Source of the DNA: Branchiostoma floridae
Lineage: Eukaryota; Chordata; Leptocardii; Amphioxiformes; Branchiostomatidae
Length of the DNA: 64,000 nucleotides
Direction of reading: 5' to 3'
Assembly (NCBI RefSeq): GCF_000003815.2
Contig: NC_049997.1
Location: 3,051,735-3,115,734, forward strand
In this document: positions 56,606 through 64,000 of the stretch, piece after piece
Numbering within the stretch: position 1 is the first letter of the stretch
Layout: each line of letters opens with the position of its first letter
Notes under the pieces: generated by a model
Database searches by the model: none
What the model was told of the DNA's origin: nothing
The model's input: only the letters and a program-made list of their open reading frames with translations
Position numbers and translations under genes: made by a program

Positions 56606-56645
56606 AGCTCCGAACCTTTTATGTGCAGATACCGTGACGTGTTGT
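56606..56645 (+). promoter_or_regulatory. Conserved upstream block 2 of MRF-B
   Basis: CGAACCTTTTATGTGCAGAT followed by ACCGTGACGTGTT. Counterpart of 47846-47890. About 0.86 kb upstream of the start. Confidence 0.65.
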
Positions 56646-57127
56646 AGAGGGGGAGGGGCCGCGGGACGACTTCAAGATGAGAGAAGTCTTCATGCGAGAA
56701 ATTGCCACAACAACTTTTCTTGTACTTTGGAGTGCCTTCGAAATACAAAATTGTATTCAATGCAGTAATAATGATATTATTGCAACTTCTATTGCAAGTG
56801 ACAAAAAGGACATACAAACAATAGTAACAGCATAGTGAGCGACTACTCTATTAAAAGGCCGACTCTAGAAATGTATTGGGTTTGACCTATTTTTCTGAGA
56901 CGGTGGAAGAGTTAGACGATGGATCACCACTTTCCTGTAATGTGTGGGTTTTGAGATGCTAAAAGGAGAGAAGTTTTCTTTTTATCTGCTGGCCTGTCAA
57001 GAAGGAATATCAACATGTGTCAGCACACAAAAGTTCTGTTACATTAGCGAACATCTTCCATGTGCAGATGGTTCTAAGCAGACACAAGTGACGCATCTTG
57101 ACTTCCAGCCGAGTTGTGACCTGTCGT

Positions 57128-57262
57128 GCCACCCAAGTCGGCCCGGCTCGCAGCACCGATTCTCCTCGGTAGGGGTAACGAGGTCCAACCGAGAAAACTC
57201 ACATCCCGAGCAGGTTCCCAGAGGGGGCACCGTGTTTCCAAATCGGGAGTATGAATATTCAT
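57128..57262 (+). promoter_or_regulatory. Conserved proximal block 3 of MRF-B
   Basis: GCCACCCAAGTCGG, CCGATTCTCCTCGG, GTCCAACCGAGA and ATGAATATTCA, in the same order as 48608-48740. Confidence 0.6.
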
Positions 57263-57471
57263 AGGTCACCAGAGTGGGAGGGGCCGGTGGACTGCCCCCC
57301 TTTGGAGGAAAGCGGGTATATTAGCGCTCGGCGGATCCTCTAACAACATACATGTGCCCTTGTTCGAGCGGAGAGTGTCAGTGTTCATCACTTGCTCTCT
57401 GACACTTCAAAATATCACTCCCATCACAGTTTTAGTTGGAGTAGGGGTGACTTAAGAGACACCAGACCAGG

Positions 57472-60400
57472 ATGGAGTTTGTGGAACTGAGCAGCTGTAG
57501 GTTCGACGCGACGCCGACCTTCTGCGATCGTCCAGCCGCCCCCAACGCCACGGTCCTACCGGGCGAACACTTCCCCGTACCGAACGGCTCTTACGAGTCG
57601 GACCATGGGGACGGTCACGTCCTGGCCCCGGGCCCGTCCTTCCACGGCCCCGGCCGCTGTCTGCTCTGGGCCTGCAAGGCGTGCAAGAAGAAGACGGTCC
57701 CGATCGACAGGAGAAAGGCCGCCACCATGAGAGAGAGGCGTCGTCTGGTCAAAGTCAACGAGGCCTTCGACATACTGAAGAAGAAGTCATGTGCCAACCC
57801 GAATCAGAGGCTCCCCAAGGTGGAAATCCTCCGCAACGCCATCTCCTACATCGAGCAGCTCCACAAACTGCTACGGGACAGCAAGGAGAACTCGTCGGGA
57901 GAGGTCTCGGACAGCTCCGCTCCCAGCCCCGGGTCCTGCTCGGACGGAATGGTGAGTTGACTCCGCCCGTTACATGTTAGAACACGACCGGACAGGGACG
58001 GATCAGAAAACCGAGATCAAACGACAAGCGAGTCAAGTCGTTATCCCCCTTGTCAGGCCTGGCTTCCGTTGTGTATAATTAGTTAACAATCCTGACGATA
58101 AAGAAGCTTCCGAAACTTATATAATTGCACAGTGGGGAGTTTAAAGTACATCTAGATATTCATACAAATTAGTCAAAATTATAAGTTGTCGATTGTCTAG
58201 CGTTGCTGTAGAAATATTCACGTCTAGTTTATGGTTTTTCACTTCACTAGAAACATGAATAGTGTTCATATATGTACTGTACAGGGTTACTTACAGGGTT
58301 ACTGGTGTCTTTTTATGGCAGTGCGTAGGAGGAAAAGTTCCCATAGCCGTATTAACTTTTACTACATGAGAACCATATCCATGACGCAGACCGTCTGTAC
58401 GATATGACGTTAGCAGTCTTTATCTGGGTCTTACTATCGCTCCATCCTCCCAGCCTTGATCCATATTTACCCCGGCTGACTCGCCCGAAAATGGCGTTGA
58501 GATAGATCCCATATCTACTTCTGATAATGGCCTCCTAATGACGTGCTTCAGTCCGTGGGTAGTTGTGGGATTTCAGCTTCACAGAGAAACGTTCAACTAG
58601 TGATGTCCGCCGCTCTCATCTGGTCTTCATTACGCAAACCTACGTTGTGTTTCCAAGTGGGGTCAGCAGGCCCCATGCCCCTGGGCTATCAGCTCCCCTG
58701 CACCACTTTGGTTCAGTAACTTTTCAATCTGTACTGCAGATAAATTTAATTAGCAAGAAAAACAATGTTGTCCCATGGAAGTAGCACTCATTACCGGGGG
58801 TACTGCTGACAGAGTCGGCCGCAAATGGGAGAGTCGGGAGGGGAAAATATGATCCGTGTTAAGGGTGAGGTGTGGGGAAAAGTCGACTGTCTGACCTAGA
58901 CTGGGTGTAAACTGACACTACAAGTACCTTTTCTTCTGGCGATCCGAATACTGGCGTCCTTTTTTTTGGTGAGAAGCCAAAATAGAAACGTTTTTGTACT
59001 TAATCGCTTTTGACAATCGCTACACACATATACATGTATACACAGAGGTACTAGGCCACGTAAATTGAAATTGGAAAGATATGCATTGTACCTTTTGTTG
59101 TTTGATAAACAGTGATACTTTTAGTTTTAACATACTAAACCTTGCTTCAACAGGCTTACAGCTAGAACCCTCTAAATGTGTACATAAGAGTATTTGAGTG
59201 CAATGTCAATGGTTAGATAACGTTGTTTATTATTTCCTCTTCTTCCTTGCAGGCTGCCCACAGTCCCCACAGCTTCTGTACAGACACATCCGGGAACTCA
59301 TCCTGGGAACATGGTGACAGGCATCATGGGAACGGTAAGAGAACTTCCATCTTACCTTCCTAGGCTACAGAAACATGGACGTTCTTTTGACAGAATGACT
59401 CTTTCTGTTGTCTCAGTGAGAAGTTTGCCTTCGATTAAGCATTGTTCCGATACTTTGGACGTTATGATGCCACAAATTAGCCTACAATAGTTATAAACAA
59501 TTCCATTTTACTTTGTAGACACAAGCAACTGCTTATAAATGTTAAAACTGAAGAAACGACCCTGCAAAGCAAAGAACACAAAATATGGAACGTTATCCAC
59601 TGTATGAAACATACCTTGTATTGATGTAAACATAAGAACACACAGCGATCGCTTCACAAAAGAAAACATCGCTTCTTGCTTTAGCTGCCATAAAAGATGC
59701 ATTTATAGTTAATGAAGCTGTTTTAAAGACCATAACATTGCAAAGTGATTTGTAATTGAAAGTGATAGCGTAAGCAGGCACATGTACCCTGCGTGATGCC
59801 GCATATCAGGTTACAGTCTGTCTATAAATACATGGGCTATAGAATAACGCACTATTCAAAACGGAGTTATACAGGGCAGTAATACAGGATTTTATGAACT
59901 TGATTTTTGCTCAAGTCAAAGTTGTAGAATGGCAATATTGTAGTTCGTTAAGACTTAACCGAAGAATAAAGTGCTGGTTCTAACTGGAATAGATATTAAT
60001 GTTGGCATGATAATTGAAAGCTGAGACGGGGCATCATTTCCAGAATATTCCAGTCATAAATCATCGGTATATATATATATAGATGTCGATGAATGGAAAT
60101 TGTCCATAGTTTTGTGTCTTGTGAGAAATGTTTTCGGACACACGTTTTGGCTCTGTGGCATACTACAGTTATGAGTAACAATTGGCAAACAGTTACTCAT
60201 TTTCTTTGCTTTATTTTTATATCCCATGCACCCAATGTATTGTAGCAATCCTCTTGACCAAAACAGGACCCAAACGGACTCAAATATGCATGCTCCATTC
60301 AGAAATTTATTTTGAATTACTTAAATGGCTCTTTTTGTACCGATCAATCCTCTGTTATCGACAATGGCAATCGTATATTGTTTTAATTTAATAATGTAAT

Positions 60401-60812
60401 AAATTGATCATAGATACTTAAACGTAAGTCCTTAACAAATTATTAATTATCGTTTATTGACGGAACGTCCGATTCTGTACCAGAAAGCGCAAAAAAAAGT
60501 TCTAAACTTTTTGAACTGTTAGTGCAAAAGTGTATCGACATAATTCATTGCACTACAAATTAATTTCTTTATTTTGCACTTCATGTTTGATCCACAAACT
60601 GCGAATGACTTTAGCTAAGAAAAGACTGTTTTTTGTGTGTTGTTGCTATTGTGGTTTGTGCCTGACCATAGTTTTCCTGTTCTCTCCTAGGCCACGAGAA
60701 CCAGTCATGCGGTAACAACGTGTCGAGTCTAGACTGTTTGTCTCTCATCGTACAGAGCATTTCTACTATTGAAGGCGAGGAGAACAACAACGCGAGCAAC
60801 CCGCCAAGATGA
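57472..60812 (+). CDS. MRF: Myogenic regulatory factor B (MyoD-family bHLH, 227 aa)
   Basis: Predicted muscle-determination transcription factor, paralogue of MRF-A in tandem. Exons 57472-57951, 59253-59334 and 60691-60812 are joined in the same phases as MRF-A (0, then 1) and encode 227 codons. Seen: [12 protein letters not shown]-terminus, Cys/His domain [14 protein letters not shown] (61-74), basic region [13 protein letters not shown] (79-91), canonical HLH with [16 protein letters not shown], and helix [15 protein letters not shown] near the C-terminus. This copy keeps the family-consensus loop and helix 2, so it looks closer to the ancestral MRF than MRF-A. The acidic/Asn-rich tail ([10 protein letters not shown]) is its own. 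Introns are longer (1.3 kb and 1.36 kb). Confidence 0.96.
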
Positions 60813-61091
60813 GAGACCCGCGCCAAAACAGGGGACTGCCATTCATTTTTAACAAAGGAGGCATCGGGGACCATGTGTACATTTCCAATGAACTTATATG
60901 GACTTGAGAGAGAAGTAATTATTGTGAGGAAAAGTCGTTGTGTTGTTGTTGGTCTTGTTGTCGTATTCTTCTTGTGAAGTCTCGCGAGAGATGAAGTGTC
61001 CACGAGATTTTCTGAACGACTGAATGTATATCTATTTGTACATATGCTGTATATACTTGACTTCCAAGCTACGCCGTGTTCTCGTGCTAGA

Positions 61092-61097
61092 AATAAA
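61092..61097 (+). terminator. Probable polyadenylation signal of MRF-B
   Basis: AATAAA lies 280 bp after the MRF-B stop. Confidence 0.6.
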
Positions 61098-61664
61098 TAT
61101 TTACATGTTGTGTGTTTTCTTACAAACCTGTGTATGCTGCATTTATTTCTTGAAGCACACACACTTCGGTTAGATACAACGTTTTCATAGTCAATAGTCT
61201 AATACCAAAAACGCCTAAAACCATTCAATATTGATTGTTAATCATTAGTTCATTGTATTATATACTATTAGTTATTTCTTTTGGAATATTCTATCAAGAA
61301 CAGTAGACATTTTTTGGCAAATGTACTAAATTTCAACATGTAGTAATTCTCCAGGAAGTGAAGAGTGTAAACAAAATTCAGGTTAATCAACTGACTCACT
61401 CACAAGGGCTCAAAATGAAATATTAGTGCCTCAGTCCAAGATAGCAGCCACCTCCCTACAACTTTAACTTACGTTCATTTTGTAATTCATCGACAGGATT
61501 GCTGTTATTATCTATAAGAGATGGACCACAGAGCCCTCTGTATGGTTCTTCTCAACAAGATGCACCAAATGTGACCTGACGTAGGCAGCCATGCCTCAGG
61601 CAGACGGCTGTGTATCCTAAACCCTCTAGATTCTTCTCTCCGTCTCCGGGCACTAAACCGTCTC

Positions 61665-61908
61665 TAAAGGTGGTCTCTCACTGCACTTGGGGCACCAGTG
61701 TGGCACTGCGGGGTTCATCCACTGCTGCATTGTTGTGTTATGTGCCGATTTAAAAAAAATTGTATATTGCGTAATACGTAAAAATTAGAAGACAACAAAA
61801 TACACAAAAAGCAATACAATTCACTCTTTATCTCTGTAATTCGTTGAGTAATCTTTCGAACCCCTCAGTGCCGCACCGGTGTCCCAAGTGCAGTGTGATA
61901 CCACCCTA
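61665..61908. mobile_element. MITE with about 50-bp inverted ends (GGTGGT family)
   Basis: AGGTGGTCTCTCACTGCACT, TGGGGCACCAGTGTGGCACT is mirrored by AGTGCCGCACCGGTGTCCCA, AGTGCAGTGTGATACCACC. The roughly 245-bp element is AT-rich inside and non-coding. Confidence 0.75.
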
Positions 61909-62368
61909 AGTATCCCATCCATCACGCACATTCAGCCCAGATTAGCGCAGATTTGGCGGGAAGGAGAAGTGAGATAATTGCAGGTGTAATTGCCGTCCGC
62001 GCGGTTAGCTGTGACCTCTGACTCACCTCCCGGTAATGTGACCTTGCCTGTGGTAATCCAGCTCGAACGTTACGGAGCCTGGCAGGGAGACAAGACTGCG
62101 TCACAGGCGGAGACAAGGGCTGTCAGCACTGACTCAGCGGTGTGCAACTTCTGGGCCATTCTTGGTGGGAAAACTCAGCCATACAGAATATAGAAATGGG
62201 CTTTGTTTCTTACGTCTAACAGGCAAACCAGAACACACCAGTTTTGTAGAGAAAATAGGAGCTGCGTCAGAAGTTTGATCTACTCAAGGCGGGAAAGACC
62301 CCTGCTGTTTTCGATAGCACAAATGACATTATACAATGTCCTTGATAAAACGAAATATTCGGTTTTAC

Positions 62369-62548
62369 ACCCAGGCTCTCTGGGGCCTTTTTTGGGGCTC
62401 ATAATACACTTTTGCTGGCCATTTCTATTTGTACTCGGTCGCTGATTGCTGGCCTTTTCTGACTGCCGGTAGGCCCCAAGTCCAAATAGAAATGACCAGC
62501 AAAAGGGTATTATGAGCCAAAAAAAAGGCCACAGAGAGCCTGCTATGG
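62369..62548. mobile_element. Foldback MITE (GGCTCATAATACACTTTTGC family), copy 6
   Basis: CAGGCTCTCTGGGGCC, GGCTCATAATACACTTTTGC is mirrored by GCAAAAGGGTATTATGAGCC, AAAGGCCACAGAGAGCCTG. The best-preserved copy in the window. Confidence 0.85.
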
Positions 62549-62654
62549 ATGGTAGGGGACGTCCCGAACCGAAGCTAGGTACATGTACTCATATGTTGTA
62601 CTCATGTGTTGGTATCACATTAAAGTGCCCTTCTAAAAGGTCGATAACATTGTT

Positions 62655-62722
62655 CCAGCTATGGATTTGAACCACATTCTCTACCACAACACTACTCTAC
62701 CACTGGTATGTAGAATATATCA
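62655..62722 (-). other. tRNA-like relic or tRNA-derived SINE head
   Basis: Minus strand: ACCAGTGGTAGAGTAG (A-box-like) and TGGTTCAAATCCATAG (B box) are spaced as in a tRNA, but the acceptor and anticodon stems do not pair well. Probably not functional. Confidence 0.35.
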
Positions 62723-62880
62723 GAAGATTTACCTGTAGCTACTTTTACCGAATGATACATGTAGCGCTATATATCGCTATCTACTCAACAGGAAATGGTG
62801 TCAAGCACATGTCCTCACTCGCTGCTATTCATCGACGACTAAGTTACGTTACTGTGGAAACGTTTCATGAACAGTGGATA

Positions 62881-63000
62881 AGTGTGTGTGTGTGTGCGTG
62901 TGTGTATGTGCGTGCGTGCGTATGTGTGTGTGTGTGTGTGTGCATGTATGTGTGTGCGTGCGCGCGCGCGTGTGTGTACTTGTGTGTGTGCGTGTGTGCG
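62881..63000. repeat. Interrupted (GT)n microsatellite
   Basis: TGTGTGTGCG-type tract of about 120 bp with CGCGCGCG in the middle. Open frames here are artefacts. Confidence 0.95.
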
Positions 63001-63139
63001 GATTTATCAGTGTATAAATGGACACAGTCAAGGTTATCGTATAAATTATCCTCTTAAGAAATACGATATGGGCCCTATTTCATCCACACATCACGTGTGC
63101 GTGTTTCACCTGTGTGTTACTTTAAAGCCCTGTGTTCTA

Positions 63140-63245
63140 GTATAGAAGCTCCCGAGCCTCTTACAAAAGACCACCGGGTCACGTCCGACCCACGTCCGGG
63201 GACCAGACATGACGGCGGCCGGTACCGCTTTGAAATGGAGCCGCG
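63140..63245 (+). promoter_or_regulatory. Third copy of MRF conserved upstream block 1
   Basis: GACCAGACATGACGGCGGCC and GCTTTGAAATGGAG match 55932-55975 and 47095-47135, preceded by a CCCACGTCCGGGG stretch like the MRF-B block. No MRF exon follows within the remaining 0.75 kb. In MRF-A and MRF-B the gene starts 1.5-1.8 kb further on, which would be beyond the window. Confidence 0.5.
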
Positions 63246-63319
63246 GTCCCAGGTCGGGAGTGTTCGCACTTGGCACAATCAGGCCACATTGGTCACGCAA
63301 CGCTGACGCCATCTCGCAC

Positions 63320-64000
63320 CATCTTGCTCGAACTGAAAACCAAACTTTGAAGAATCGGTGAACAGAGGGGCCAATTAGTCTCTCCAGCAGGCTATTCGAG
63401 CTTGGAATTTGGAGGCTTCATTTTTTTTTCTAATGGCATATATATCAGTGTATTTCTTGGTCTATTGTACTCGTGTGCGAAGTCTACAAACGAGGCTAGA
63501 GACGAGTTAAAGCTTTTTTTTTAATGTACCGATACCAGTTAATCGCTCACCTTCTCAGCGAATATATCTATGTTGGCTGAAAATAAAAGTCTATCCAAAA
63601 GGCAGTTCACATCTATAGTAGCGCAAGGTAATATGAGCAAGGGACAAGTACCTTAGCCACCTAGCTGCCACTGGGGCTTGAGCCATGCAGACAGGTGGTA
63701 CAATTTGTAGGTCAAGTTCAAAAAGAAGTCATCTGCATGTATACTGTAATTCTTAGGCTTCAAAATGGACATTCTTTCTAGGTCCTTTTACACACCCTTA
63801 TCATTGGACAAAATCATCTGTTAATTTCTTCAACGTTACATCAAACAAACGGAGGAACGCAAGATATGACAAGCACTTTGGCCTGGTCACGCGATGGTCA
63901 GTACTGGGATGGGGCAGCGGGCATCCTCTTCCAATCAAAGTTTCATACCACACAGTAGGGACAAAGAACCGAACACCTATCCTTATATAGTCAACTTGGA
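63320..64000. other. Right edge, no supported gene
   Basis: No domain-bearing open frame. GGTCAGTACTGGGATGGGG at about 63896 resembles part of a 5S-derived SINE but is too short to call. Confidence 0.3.

Noticed and set aside
63840..63960. Possible 5S-derived SINE at the right edge
   Set aside because: Only about 20 bp resemble 5S box C and no head or tail could be recognised.

Overview
The window is eukaryotic genomic DNA, and the gene content points to a cephalochordate (amphioxus, Branchiostoma). It holds intron-rich cytochrome P450 genes, large intronless leucine-rich-repeat (LRR) membrane proteins, and two adjacent MyoD-family genes (amphioxus has a tandem MRF cluster). All of this is embedded in many small inverted-repeat transposons and SINE/LINE relics. 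Two runs of exactly 100 N (7591-7690, 44023-44122) are assembly gaps of unstated size. I derived splice sites by hand; reading phases agree across every exon join listed for the P450 and MRF genes.

Layout. (1) About 1-11.8 kb, minus strand: a CYP3-clan P450, 12 exons seen, with the haem-binding last exon beyond the left edge. Intron 11 carries a 2.4-kb element with long inverted termini and a 145-bp satellite, and intron 5 carries tRNA-Val(CAC). (2) About 11.9-36.9 kb: a large inverted duplication around an axis near 24.0 kb. Each arm has a complete 4-exon CYP2-clan gene (501 aa) and an intronless LRR single-pass membrane protein (845 and 994 aa), arranged CYP2-A(+), LRR-A(-), axis, LRR-B(+), CYP2-B(-). 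The arms differ by insertions: a mariner-like deletion derivative and a MITE broken by a LINE fragment on the left; SINEs, a 59-bp minisatellite and a dispersed repeat on the right. (3) About 38.0-39.5 kb, minus strand: part of an unrecognised coiled-coil gene with tandemly duplicated exon ends. (4) About 41-47 kb: repeat-rich DNA with microsatellites, foldback MITEs and a 470-bp tandem array. (5) About 47-61 kb, plus strand: two myogenic regulatory factor (MRF) genes with the same 3-exon structure and matching upstream conserved blocks. One of these blocks recurs a third time at 63.2 kb, which predicts another MRF just right of the window.

How the genes relate. The P450s are predicted ER-anchored monooxygenases. 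The CYP3-type gene and CYP2-A start only 414 bp apart on opposite strands, so they probably share a promoter region. The LRR pair looks like cell-surface receptors with SH2/SH3-type motifs in the tail. Their C-terminal 87-bp tandem repeats are read in different frames in the two paralogues, which is the most unusual coding feature here. The MRFs are muscle-determination bHLH transcription factors.
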